From assembly GCA_905221605.1 (NCBI GenBank), contig CAJNDS010002745.1:80001-100000 (forward strand): a stretch of DNA of 20,000 nt, in the 5' to 3' direction. The first letter of the stretch is position 1. Each line of letters opens with the position of its first letter. This document shows positions 13,140 through 19,863 of the stretch, in pieces. Under the pieces are notes generated by a model. The model was not told the origin of the DNA. It was given only the letters and a program-made list of their open reading frames with translations, and searched no databases. A program made the position numbers and the translations under genes. This stretch comes from Symbiodinium natans. Taxonomy: Eukaryota; Sar; Dinophyceae; Suessiales; Symbiodiniaceae.

Positions 13140-13226
13140 CTGTTTCAAGAAGACTGTGAGGCAGGGTTTTGTGTAACTCGCATCCCCCATAGAGGCACTC
13201 ACGCCAAGAATTTCAAGAAACCCTAA
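13140..13226 (+). CDS. coding-like island
   Basis: Plus strand reads LFQEDCEAGFCVTRIPHRGT then HAKNFKKP and ends in a TAA supplied by a CCCTAAG unit. A second plus frame reads HSRQEFQETLSTLTKAAV downstream. Family unknown. Confidence 0.25.
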   Translation: MFQEDCEAGFCVTRIPHRGTHAKNFKKP

Positions 13227-13295
13227 GTACACTCACCAAAGCAGCCGTATGAGCCCTGCCTTATGTGAAGGACCATCTTGATATTTTAAGCCTAA

Positions 13296-13365
13296 ACCGC
13301 CCTAACCCTAAACCCTAAACCCCAAACCCTAAAAACCCTAAACACTAAACCCCCAAAACCCTAGG
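13296..13365. repeat. CCCTAAA array, degenerate
   Basis: About nine units with CCCCAAA, CACTAAA and extra-A variants. Confidence 0.9.
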
Positions 13366-13481
13366 CCCTTGGCGCTTGGGAGGTTTAGGCAAGTGAAGCC
13401 TCACAAGTCCGAAGTTCTGGCGTCTCGTCTGTGTAGGCGAAGCCTGGGTGCTTCAGGGATGTAGGGTCACTACCCCCCTAA

Positions 13482-13545
13482 CGTGGGGTTTAGGGTTTAG
13501 GGTTTAGGTCTTAGGGCTTAGGGCTTGAAGTTTAGGGTTTAGGAG
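13482..13545. repeat. TTTAGGG array with GCTTAGG variants
   Basis: About eight units, half of them variant. Confidence 0.9.
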
Positions 13546-13660
13546 GGCTTCTGTGGTGCATATCGGGCTTTGGGTTTCAGGGGTCTATAGCATGTGCAGG
13601 TCCTTCCAGGTCTTTGGTTGGGTGTACGACTTAGGGCTTAGGGCTTGTAAGAGACTAATA

Positions 13661-14015
13661 GGTCTAAACCCTAAACCCTAAACCCCAAACCCTAAACCTT
13701 ATAAACCCCAATCCCTAAACCTTATAAACCCCAAACCCTAAACCCTAAAGACCCTCAGCCACAAGCCCAAAGCCCTCCAAGCTCTAGATCCATAATCCCA
13801 AACACACCCACACCCTTTCAGAACAACACACAAAGCCCTAACCCCCCTCAGCAAAAAAGATAACCATAAACCCTAAACCCTCATTATAAACCCTAAACCC
13901 AAATTATAAACCCTAAACCAAAACCCTAAACCCTGAACCCTGAACCCTAAACCCTAAACCATAAACCCTAAACCCTAAACCCCAAACCCTAAACCCTAAA
14001 CCCTAAACCCTAAAC
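13661..14015. repeat. long degenerate CCCTAAA region
   Basis: Almost all of 13661-13750 and 13862-14015 is CCCTAAA-derived. A 27-bp unit containing CCTTATAAACCCCAA is duplicated at about 13696-13740, and ATTATAAACCCTAAACC at about 13884-13920. The spacer 13751-13861 is CA/AAC-rich with CCCTAAC-type remnants. Confidence 0.9.
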
Positions 14016-14111
14016 CCCAGGCTCCCGAGGCCCCAGGCGCAGGAGTGGCCCCAGGGCCCTCGCCGGCACCGCCAGGGGCACCTCGCGCTGCGTCGCCTCG
14101 CCTCGGGCGCG
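14016..14111 (-). CDS. GC-rich coding-like segment, 32 codons
   Basis: Minus strand reads RGEATQREVPLAVPARALGP then LLRLGPREPG and meets GTTTAGGG at 14015. 28 of 32 codons end in G or C by hand count. The plus strand reads a Pro/Ala-rich peptide (APGPSPAPPGAPRAASPRLG), so high GC alone could open both. Upstream on the minus strand is an A17 run. Family unknown. Confidence 0.37.
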
Positions 14112-14113
14112 CG

Positions 14114-14130
14114 TTTTTTTTTTTTTTTTG
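14114..14130. repeat. T homopolymer
   Basis: Run of about seventeen T separating the GC-rich island from a TTTAGGG array. Confidence 0.92.
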
Positions 14131-14167
14131 TGTTTAGGGTTTAGGGTTTAGGGTTTAGGGTTTCTAT
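14131..14167. repeat. TTTAGGG telomere-like array
   Basis: Five near-perfect units. Confidence 0.93.
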
Positions 14168-14179
14168 GTAGGGTGTAGG

Positions 14180-14260
14180 GTATATGTATATGTATATATA
14201 AATATTTATATTTAGTTATTTATTTATTCATTATTATGATTATTATTATTATTATTATCA

Positions 14261-14340
<80 letters not shown>

Positions 14341-14365
14341 TATATGTATACATATATAATATTGT
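14180..14365. repeat. TA then ATT/TTA trinucleotide microsatellite
   Basis: TATGTATA, TTTATTTA and a long (TTA)n of about 110 bp, ending in (TA)n and T8. Noncoding, strongly AT. Confidence 0.96.
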
Positions 14366-14369
14366 TTTT

Positions 14370-14563
14370 TTTTTGGGGGGGGGTGGGGTTTAGGGTTTAG
14401 GTTTTGGGGGGGTTTAGGGGGGTAAGGGTTTGGGTTTTTGTTTTTTGTTGGGGGGGGTTAAGGTTTAAGGTTCAGGGTTTGGGGTTTGGGGTTTAGTTTT
14501 TCGATTTTATTTTTTTGCGTGGGGGGGGGGGGTAGGGTATAGGGTTTAAGGTTTAGGGTTTAG
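14370..14563. repeat. degenerate G/T-rich telomere-like region with G runs
   Basis: TTTAGGG, TTTGGGG and GGGGGGTTTAGG-type units between G7-G14 runs; quadruplex-prone. Confidence 0.88.
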
Positions 14564-14693
14564 AATGTCGCAGATTCCTTGACACATTCTGGCTGCGCTT
14601 CTCTACGGCAACAAAACTAGCCCACGCGACCTGCATCCGGATTCGCAGCAGGATTTGCATCGTGACCTTCCGCTGCTTCTTCCCGCAGGACAT
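14553..14693 (-). CDS. 46-codon coding-like frame with ATG
   Basis: Minus strand from ATG at 14693 reads MSCGKKQRKVTMQILLRIRM, then QVAWASFVAVEKRSQNVSRN, ending LRHSKP and TAA supplied by a telomere unit. A basic start is followed by a hydrophobic/aromatic middle. Flanked on both sides by TTTAGGG arrays. The ATG lies two codons from an array, so it may be internal to a larger gene. Family unknown. Confidence 0.35.
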   Translation of the reverse strand: MSCGKKQRKVTMQILLRIRMQVAWASFVAVEKRSQNVSRNLRHSKP

Positions 14694-14695
14694 GC

Positions 14696-14733
14696 GGTTT
14701 AGGGTTTAGGGTTTAGGGTTTCGGGTTTAGGGG
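14696..14733. repeat. TTTAGGG telomere-like array
   Basis: Five units, one TTTCGGG. Confidence 0.93.
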
Positions 14734-14736
14734 CAC

Positions 14737-14946
14737 ATGCGGTGCATTGGGTCCATCGCTTTGTCTGCGGCGCAGAAGCCACCACAGATCAGCATCAGCC
14801 AGCCCATGCGTTTTTTTCAGGAGCCGCTGCCTTCTCTTCACCTTGGGCCCAGCATCTTTGCCACGAACCCCAAATATCTCCAACCTGCTCAGATGAACGA
14901 TTTCAACGAGCCTGTCAAGGCGGTAAATGGGGCCTACAGCTTGTAG
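14737..14946 (+). CDS. coding-like island, strand undecided
   Basis: Plus frame of 69 codons reads EPLPSLHLGPSIFATNPKYL then QPAQMNDFNEPVKAVNGAYS, stopping at TAG; CGTTTTTTTCAG at 14809-14820 would be a good 3' splice site before GAGCCG. The minus strand of the same DNA is also open (IYRLDRLVEIVHLSRLEIFG). Family unknown. Confidence 0.3.
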   Translation: MRCIGSIALSAAQKPPQISISQPMRFFQEPLPSLHLGPSIFATNPKYLQPAQMNDFNEPVKAVNGAYSL

Positions 14947-14985
14947 AGTTGGGGGTGGTTCAAGGTTGTTTAGGGTGCATTTTGG

Positions 14986-15028
14986 GCTTAGGGTTTAGGG
15001 CTCAGGGTGTAGGGTTTACGGTTTAGCA
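14986..15028. repeat. degenerate TTTAGGG array
   Basis: Six units, most variant (GCTTAGG, GCTCAGG, TTTACGG). Confidence 0.85.
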
Positions 15029-15225
15029 TTTAGGAATGACCACGCTCAGGAATTGTACGGATTCAGGGACTGCACGGTGGATCAAAAAAGTTTGGAGGGT
15101 TCAAGGGTGGAAGGAGTGTTAGGGTTTTTGGGTTTAGGGCTTTGGGAGCTTAGAGGAGTTGCAGATTTCAGAGGGTTGCGGGCTTAAAGTCGAAGCCTTT
15201 GTTTCTTTCGGGTGTTGTGTGGCCT
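15029..15225. other. unique sequence with isolated telomere units
   Basis: GGTTTTTGGGTTTAGGG near 15124-15140; otherwise unique with no strong frame. Confidence 0.4.
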
Positions 15226-15262
15226 TGAACCCTAAACCCTAAGCCCTAGGGGGGGAGGGGAG

Positions 15263-15367
15263 ATGCCTTCAAGGGAAGCTCCAGGATTTGCAAGCTGGTC
15301 TGTGGCTCCACGCTCAGAGTTTCGAAGACTTGTGCTGATGCGGCTTTATAAGCCTGAAGCCCTGTGA
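15263..15367 (+). CDS. 34-codon coding-like frame
   Basis: Plus-strand ATG to TGA: MPSREAPGFASWSVAPRSEF then RRLVLMRLYKPEAL. The Arg/Leu-rich C-terminus looks protein-like. It may be a small exon rather than a whole gene. The final AAGCCTGAAGCCCTG recurs at 15544-15558 in a different context. Family unknown. Confidence 0.28.
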   Translation: MPSREAPGFASWSVAPRSEFRRLVLMRLYKPEAL

Positions 15368-15398
15368 AGGCTAAACTTGTCATATAGGGTTTAGGCAC

Positions 15399-15471
15399 CC
15401 GAAACCCTAAACCCTAAACCCTAAACCCTAAACCCTAAACCCTAAACCCTAAACCCTAAACCCTAAACCCT
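15399..15471. repeat. CCCTAAA telomere-like array
   Basis: Ten near-perfect heptamers. Confidence 0.96.
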
Positions 15472-15626
15472 TCACAATTTAAAGTCACCACCTCGACAAA
15501 GTCTAGTTGCCTTTTGCAAAAGGCGCGAAGAAAAATGTCCCTAAAGCCTGAAGCCCTGAACTAGCCCCAAGAGTAACCTGGGAATGAGAAAGGGTGCCCT
15601 TATTTGGCTTTCAAGTATCGGTCCTA
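15472..15626. other. unique spacer
   Basis: No convincing frame; contains the repeated AAGCCTGAAGCCCTG motif. Confidence 0.4.
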
Positions 15627-15755
15627 CGTAGGGAATGAGGGAATGAGCTCTGCCCGATATATGGCCCCTTCAAGGGTGTATATATTGGAGGGTTTAGGGT
15701 TTAGGGTTTAGGGTTTAGAATTGCCTAACTCAATCATTTCTTGCTAAGAACCAGT
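15627..15755. mobile_element. MITE family C, copy 3, with internal telomere array
   Basis: Left end TAGGGAATGAGGGAATGAG; right end ATTTCTTGCTAAGAACCAG corresponds to the inverted C end. The interior CCCTTCAAGGGTGTATATA is the inverse of the centre of copy 2 (4021-4108). A run of four to five TTTAGGG units (15688-15720) sits between that centre and the diverged right end. Confidence 0.68.
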
Positions 15756-15799
15756 AAGTTTAAGGGAAGTATTGCCCGCAAACCCCAAACAACCCTACA

Positions 15800-15826
15800 C
15801 CTAATTCCTTACGAAGAACCAGTAAG
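15800..15826. mobile_element. solo end of MITE family C
   Basis: CTAATTCCTTACGAAGAACCAG resembles the inverted C end and lies 70 bp from the end at 15740-15755. Confidence 0.45.
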
Positions 15827-15923
15827 CAACGCTCCATCCGAGCTGCGGAAGGACAGCATCCCAGCGAAGTAGCTGGAGCGGGCTGCCAGCACCAACCCTG
15901 AGTGATGAGGGCCACTAACTAGG

Positions 15924-15985
15924 ATTTGGGGTTTGGGGTTTAGGGCTTAGGGTTGTGATTAGGGTTTAGGGTTTGGGGTTTAAGG
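15924..15985. repeat. degenerate TTTAGGG array
   Basis: About eight units (TTTGGGG, TTTAGGG, GCTTAGG). Confidence 0.88.
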
Positions 15986-16287
15986 TTAAAGGCCTTGGGG
16001 TGAGCTCCGGAAGAAAGAGCCTGGCATTTAAGTGCTTTAGGATTTAACAATCCAAACGCTCCACCGTGCTGTTCACGCGCGCCGGAGCAAGCATGAAGCA
16101 GGAGAGACATTAGTTCTACACGGCAGGCGCAGTACTTTGAGGCTTTGTGACTTTGATAAGTCAGGACGGTCGATGCACGGAAACCATCAGATTGTTGGCT
16201 AGAAACACGCTGCGGCTTGGGTTTCGGAGACATGCAGGCGGTTAAGTACAGCTTTGCGGAGCAAGCTGCTGCGCTCATTCTTTGCAT
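15986..16287 (-). CDS. coding-like minus-strand frame
   Basis: Open minus frame of 115 codons of which the first 95 or so are unique: KLYLTACMSPKPKPQRVSSQ, QSDGFRASTVLTYQSHKASK, then VELMSLLLHACSGAREQHGG. The remainder is telomere translation (LNPNHNPKP). REQHGGAF is also encoded in the opposite direction at about 16960-16985, because a 24-bp inverted repeat is shared. It lies downstream of the exon-like segment at 16301-16467 on the same strand. Family unknown. Confidence 0.28.
16061..16084. repeat. 24-bp inverted repeat, arm 1
   Basis: CCACCGTGCTGTTCACGCGC plus four bases is the perfect reverse complement of 16955-16978. Confidence 0.9.
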
Positions 16288-16300
16288 GCGACGTACTTAC

Positions 16301-16467
16301 AGTTTGAGCCAGTCCTTGTCCTTTGCAGGGCTGAGAAAGTCTTGTGGCCCATGGCCTAGCTCATGCACACGGTCCTTTCTGTCCAGAGCCAACGCTTTCA
16401 GCACGGTCCAGTAGCCAGGATTCCGTCGAAGACGTTGTGTGGCCAAGAAGACAGCACTGTCGATCAT
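16301..16467 (-). CDS. coding-like exon with GTAAGT donor
   Basis: Minus strand from ATG at 16467 reads MIDSAVFLATQRLRRNPGYW, TVLKALALDRKDRVHELGHG, then PQDFLSPAKDKDWLK, followed by GTAAGT at 16300-16295. Read straight on, it stops at TAA two codons later. Charge and hydrophobic pattern are typical of a globular protein. The 40-bp minisatellite begins four bases upstream on this strand and might be intronic. The antisense plus frame is less protein-like. Family unknown. Confidence 0.42.
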
Positions 16468-16470
16468 CTT

Positions 16471-16774
16471 TCGTGCGGACATGCATGCTCTGGTAACACG
16501 GACGTTATCATCGTGCGGACATGCGTGCTCCGGAAACACGGACGTTATCATCGTGCGGACATGCATGCTCTGGTGACACGGACGTTATCATCGTGCGGAC
16601 ATGCATGCTCTGGAAACACGGACGTTATCATCGTGCGGACATGCATGCTCTGGTAACACGGACGTTATCATCGTGCGGACATGCATGCTCTGGTAACACG
16701 GACGTTATCATGGCGCGGACATGCATGCTCTGGTGACATGGACGTTATCATCGGGCGGACACGCAGGCTCTGGT
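16471..16774. repeat. 40-bp minisatellite, seven full units and a partial
   Basis: Unit TCGTGCGGACATGCATGCTC + TGGTAACACGGACGTTATCA at 16471, 16511, 16551, 16591, 16631 and 16671 with a few substitutions, then diverged units at 16711 and 16751. Variation centres on TGGTAAC/CGGAAAC/TGGTGAC/TGGAAAC. Each unit contains the palindrome ATGCAT/GCATGC. As 40 is not a multiple of 3, the frame rotates, so the long open frames across it are not evidence of protein. Confidence 0.97.
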
Positions 16775-16786
16775 ATAAAACAACGG

Positions 16787-16958
16787 CAGGCGCGACGTTT
16801 TCGACTGCAAAGTCCCGGAAACACCGTAAATACCGATGCATTCGATGCCTCCACGCCCGCGCCGCCACCACCCCTCGAAAAACACGACAGGCGCGACATT
16901 TTCAGTTGAAATGTCCACCAAACACCGAAAATACCGACGTGGTCGGCATGTGCGCGGC
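16787..16958. repeat. diverged 101-bp tandem duplication
   Basis: CAGGCGCGACGTTTTC...CCGGAAACACCGTAAATACCG at 16787 is echoed 101 bp later by CAGGCGCGACATTTTC...CCAAACACCGAAAATACCG. Overlapping open frames on both strands derive from this. Confidence 0.8.
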
Positions 16959-16978
16959 GCGCGTGAACAGCACGGTGG
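16955..16978. repeat. 24-bp inverted repeat, arm 2
   Basis: CGGCGCGCGTGAACAGCACG plus GTGG, inverse of 16061-16084, about 870 bp away. Confidence 0.9.
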
Positions 16979-16983
16979 TGCCT

Positions 16984-17172
16984 TTAACAAGCTTTTTCAG
17001 AATTCCAGGACTTTGAGTCTAGCTTCAGGAAGCATTCAGATTGTTTGAGCTGTTCGCTTTGGGCTACTGAAATCCTCATAGCGCACCAATCTTTCGCCGT
17101 TGCTAAAGGTTGCTGTGAGTGGGACGCATCAATGTGACTCACACGTGCTTCAACAACAAGAACAGCAGCCAT
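16984..17172 (-). CDS. coding-like minus-strand frame
   Basis: From ATG at 17172: MAAVLVVEARVSHIDASHSQ, QPLATAKDWCAMRISVAQSE, then QLKQSECFLKLDSKSWNSEK and stop. GTGAGT follows EAR and CTCACAG precedes QPLA, 30 bp apart and in frame; an intron that short is unlikely. It overlaps the next upstream frame by 23 bp. Family unknown. Confidence 0.3.
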   Translation of the reverse strand: MAAVLVVEARVSHIDASHSQQPLATAKDWCAMRISVAQSEQLKQSECFLKLDSKSWNSEKAC

Positions 17173-17365
17173 GAGTCACTGCTAGTGGCACTAATCTGGG
17201 TGGTGTCAGACTGTCGGCCAGCGGGCTCATGGCAGATGGTTCAGACTTGTGATCTGACTCAACATATGCCAAGTTCTTGACGGAGAGGCGAGCGCACACC
17301 CCACGCAAAGCAGAAGCCCATGTGCTGTTGGCTTTTGTGCATTGACTGCCAGCCTGCCGGCTCAC
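17150..17365 (-). CDS. coding-like minus-strand frame
   Basis: Reads TKANSTWASALRGVCARLSV, KNLAYVESDHKSEPSAMSPL then ADSLTPPRLVPLAVTHG and stop. Possibly joined to the frame at 16984-17172 by splicing near CACTAGCAG. It contains half of a repeated block (GTTCAGACTTGTGATCTG), so part may be repeat. Family unknown. Confidence 0.28.
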   Translation of the reverse strand: MSRQAGSQCTKANSTWASALRGVCARLSVKNLAYVESDHKSEPSAMSPLADSLTPPRLVPLAVTHGCCSCC

Positions 17366-17402
17366 AAAAGATTGTTATTGTTCAGACTTGTGATCTGCTT
17401 CA
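17207..17402. repeat. diverged direct repeat, spacing 141 bp
   Basis: GTTCAGACTTGTGATCTG occurs at 17239-17256 and 17380-17397, each preceded by a related GACTG...GCCAGC/GCC...GGGCTCA/CGGCTCA block about 25-30 bp upstream. Confidence 0.75.
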
Positions 17403-17513
17403 CCGCTAAGCCGTAAACCCTTAAACCCAAAGCCCTTGAAACAGTTCTACAAGCAGCGAGGCTCTGCGGTAAGCCATGTTCAAACTACGGTATGGGTGTT
17501 GAACAAAACGAGA

Positions 17514-17573
17514 AGGGTTTAGGGTTTAGGTCTGAGGTTTAGGATTTAGGGTTTGGGGTTTAGGGTTTAGGGC
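17514..17573. repeat. degenerate TTTAGGG array
   Basis: About eight units with TCTGAGG and ATTTAGG variants. Confidence 0.9.
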
Positions 17574-17574
17574 A

Positions 17575-17777
17575 TGCTCCACGGAAAGCTTCGCCATTCC
17601 AAACGGGAAAGCCGCCGATTCCAAGCCGTTCATGCAAGCGACGAACGCATCCTCTGGCATCGATGGGCCAACACCGATAAAGGCTTGGAAACAACGCGTC
17701 GCAGAGCGCAGCAAGCTGTGATTAACTTTGGGGCATACTTGTTCGGATCCCATGATGCCACGGTCGCCAGTTGGCAA
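17575..17777 (-). CDS. coding-like island, minus favoured weakly
   Basis: Minus strand reads VNHSLLRSATRCFQAFIGVG, PSMPEDAFVACMNGLESAAF then PFGMAKLSVEHA before entering telomere repeats, which supply the last codons and the stop. The plus strand over the same bases reads RRAQQAVINFGAYLFGSHDA. By hand count GC at third positions is about 62% for the minus frame and 50% for the plus frame, which favours minus only slightly. Family unknown. Confidence 0.33.
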
Positions 17778-17928
17778 AGCGAGCAGACTGGGGCCTAGAT
17801 GTTGTGGGCGAATGCTGAGGTTGCCCAGTTGTCATGCGGTTGCTCCGACGCGATGCAAGGAAGGTGACCACTGCGGCATGCTTTCAGGGGCAGGGTTTCG
17901 ACCTCTCAGTAGGTCTCTTTTGGGGGGT
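17778..17928. other. coding-like island, strand undecided
   Basis: Minus reads AAVVTFLASRRSNRMTTGQP then QHSPTTSRPQSARFANWRPW; plus reads GPRCCGRMLRLPSCHAVAPT. The minus reading is in a different frame from the one at 17575-17777. Confidence 0.3.
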
Positions 17929-17952
17929 TAGGGTTTAGGGTTTCAAGCTGTT

Positions 17953-18051
17953 TATAGTAGGGAATACGTACCTTAATTCCGCCCAAAAAAACCTTTGAAG
18001 GGATTGTGCCCCGAGACCCTAAACCCTACAGCATTCCTACAAAGAACCACT
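17953..18051. mobile_element. MITE family C, copy 4, with telomere units
   Basis: Left AGTAGGGAATACGTACCTTA; centre CCTTTGAAGGGATTG as in copy 2; right end ATTCCTACAAAGAACCA is the diverged inverted C end. ACCCTAAACCCTA lies where copy 2 has GGTACCTCATTCCCTC. Confidence 0.58.
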
Positions 18052-18067
18052 CTTAAGAGCCTGAACC

Positions 18068-18230
18068 CTGAAGGCACTTAGGGTTTAAGGTTTAGGGTTT
18101 AGGGTTTAGGGGTTTAGGGATTTAGGGGTTTAGGGGTTTAGGGGTTTAGGGGTTTAGGGTTTAGGGTTTAGGGTTTAGGGTTTAGAGTTTAGGGTTTAGG
18201 GTACCAAATCGCCCTAAACCCTAAACCCTC
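18068..18230. repeat. TTTAGGG array with 8-mer TTTAGGGG block, then inverted units
   Basis: A block of about six 8-mers TTTAGGGG at 18105-18155 lies inside 7-mer repeats (18078-18203). After a 10-bp joint the orientation flips to CCCTAAA (18212-18230). Confidence 0.93.
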
Positions 18231-18328
18231 AACCTGCGCAGGCTCAGCGATGCCGCCGAGCTTCGATCGGCCTCAAAGCGCTGGCCTTCCGCAACGAGGA
18301 CGATGTCCTTCAGCTTTTCGGGTTTGGG
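18221..18328 (-). CDS. coding-like segment, 35 codons
   Basis: Minus strand reads KPEKLKDIVLVAEGQRFEAD then RSSAASLSLRRLRV, stopping in a telomere unit (TAG 18221-18223). GC at third positions is high (23 of 32 by hand). The plus strand reads GLKALAFRNEDDVLQLFGFG, also protein-like. One of the two is likely genuine. CGCAG/GTTGAG could be an exon end on the minus strand. Family unknown. Confidence 0.38.
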   Translation of the reverse strand, partial: PKPEKLKDIVLVAEGQRFEADRSSAASLSLRRLRV

Positions 18329-18333
18329 CGTTA

Positions 18334-18440
18334 GGGTTCAGGGTTTAGGGTTTAGGGTTTAGGGCTTGGGGTTTAGGGTTTAGGGTTTAGGGCTTGGGGT
18401 TTGGGATTTAGGGTTTAGGGTTTAGGGCTTAGGCCTTAGG
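18334..18440. repeat. TTTAGGG array with GCTTGGGG variants
   Basis: About fourteen units. A four-unit block with GCTTGGGG then TTTAGGG TTTAGGG is repeated (18365 and 18391), suggesting a local higher-order unit. Confidence 0.93.
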
Positions 18441-18504
18441 ATCTGGGAGTTCGGGCCTAGGACTTCAGAGGGCTTGGGGCTAAGGATGTAAGAGTTTCGG
18501 TGGT

Positions 18505-18640
18505 TTCAGGGTTTAGGGTTTTAGGGGCTTTAGTGTAGGGCTCAGGGTTTAGGGTTTAGGGTTTAGGGTTTAGGGTTTAGGGTTTAGGGTTTAGGGTTTA
18601 GGGTTTAGGGTTTAGGGTTTAGGGTTTGGGGTTTAATTAG
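18505..18640. repeat. TTTAGGG telomere-like array
   Basis: Twelve perfect heptamers at 18545-18628 with degenerate flanks. Confidence 0.96.
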
Positions 18641-18753
18641 GGTGCTTCCGGAGGGTTTGGGGACCCCAAACCCAAAACCCTCCCCCCCGATTTAGGGCTT
18701 CGAGGTTTGGGGTTCAGGGTTCGGAGGTTTGCACTCCTTTCCGTTCGTCGTCC

Positions 18754-18908
18754 GCACCCTAAACCCTAAAACCTAAACCCTAAACCCTGCTGAACCCCAC
18801 GCTCCAAACGCATCCTTCCCAAACACCATAGCGGGCCCAAGAACTCTGTTGACCCTAAACCCTAAACCCTAAACCGTAAACCCTAAACCCTACACCTTAA
18901 GCTCCCTA
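18754..18908. repeat. two CCCTAAA arrays
   Basis: Arrays at 18754-18790 and 18852-18908 with a 60-bp unique spacer lacking a clear frame. Confidence 0.92.
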
Positions 18909-18949
18909 AACCCTGAAGAAGCAAGGCTGGGAGATGTTCTGGCCCAAAT

Positions 18950-19072
18950 GGAATGTCCTACACATTAAAGAGGCCGTATTCTGACAAACAGGAATGTCCT
19001 ACACATTAAAGAGGCCGTATTCTCACAAACAGGAATGTCCTACACATTAAAGAGGCCGTATTCTGACAAACA
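18950..19072. repeat. 41-bp tandem repeat, exactly three units
   Basis: Unit GGAATGTCCTACACATTAAA + GAGGCCGTATTCTGACAAACA at 18950, 18991 and 19032; the only difference is one C for G in unit 2 (TCTCACA). Almost no divergence, hence recent. Confidence 0.97.
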
Positions 19073-19157
19073 AGCTATTACGAAGGGTTCAGGGCTTGGG
19101 GTACTTCGTGGGGTTAGGTGGATTCCCTGCTCGATTTTTTCGTGGGATTCGTTGCGG

Positions 19158-19238
19158 AACCCTAAACCCTAAACCCTAAACCCTAAACCCTGGACCTCAA
19201 ACCCCAAACCCTAAACCCTAAACCCTAAACCCTAAACC
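19158..19238. repeat. CCCTAAA telomere-like array
   Basis: Eleven units interrupted once by CCCTGGACCTCAAACCCC. Confidence 0.95.
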
Positions 19239-19321
19239 ACTGTCTGGGAATTGGGAACTCCCGGCGTGTTGCGTGGGATTCTCGCGCGACATGTCTCTGG
19301 GGTGGGCCCGTCGAGGTGGGC

Positions 19322-19464
19322 ACCCTGAGAATCCATGTACCTAATTAGGGAATACCTGGGTTTAGGGTTTAGGGTTTAGGGTTTAGGGTTTAGGGTTTAG
19401 GGTTTAGGGTCTAGGGTTTAGGGTTTAGGGACATTGGGGCCTAAGTATATACAAATGAGGTTCA
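19322..19464. mobile_element. MITE family E, copy 3, with internal telomere array
   Basis: Left ACCCTGAGAATCCATGTACC continuing TAATTAGGGAATA, as in 9806-9835. Right GGGGCCTAAGTATATACAAA corresponds to GGCCCAAGTATACAATA of that copy. The roughly 45 bp between them in copy 2 is replaced here by about ten TTTAGGG units (19358-19432). Confidence 0.68.
19358..19432. repeat. TTTAGGG array inside MITE E
   Basis: Ten units, one TCTAGGG. Confidence 0.95.
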
Positions 19465-19562
19465 GTGGCCCTTACGGGCAGGGACACTCTGCACCAGTCT
19501 TTGGGGTATTGACTCCCTGCCCCAGAAGCAAAACTGAGATAAACATATGCGCCAAATTAGCT

Positions 19563-19625
19563 ACACCCTAAACCCTAAACCCTAAACCCTAAACCCTAAA
19601 CCCTAAACCCTAAACCCTAAACTCT
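19563..19625. repeat. CCCTAAA telomere-like array
   Basis: Nine near-perfect heptamers, last one CTCTAA. Confidence 0.96.
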
Positions 19626-19633
19626 AATTTTAA

Positions 19634-19818
19634 GGTCACCTTTATAATACGGGTGTCAATAGTGGCAACTTTTCCGGCCGGGATTTTTGCCCAAAAGTTT
19701 GTTTCATGAACAGTTTCCATTATGTTAGGCTGCCCCGAACCCTAAACCCCATTTTGAGGGGGGTCGTAATCAAAAAACGGGTGGTAATAGTGGAAACTTT
19801 TCCGGGAGAATTTCCCAA
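19634..19818. repeat. diverged direct repeat, spacing 128 bp
   Basis: ACGGGTGTCAATAGTGGCAA then CTTTTCCGG...TTTGCCC at 19649 is repeated as ACGGGTGGTAATAGTGGAAA then CTTTTCCGG...TTTCCC at 19777. Both are preceded by a GGTCnnnnT-rich stretch. Confidence 0.85.
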
Positions 19819-19863
19819 ATGTGCTTCCGAGAGTACTCCTCTTTTCACTCTTTGGCTACTTAC

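Noticed and set aside
16363-16736. 97- and 71-residue plus-strand frames with repeated HACSGNTDVIIVRT peptide
   Set aside because: Translation of the 40-bp minisatellite; 40 is not divisible by 3, so the frame rotates every unit and no stable repeat protein is encoded.
16471-16774. CRISPR array
   Set aside because: Direct tandem units with no spacers, in eukaryotic-looking DNA.
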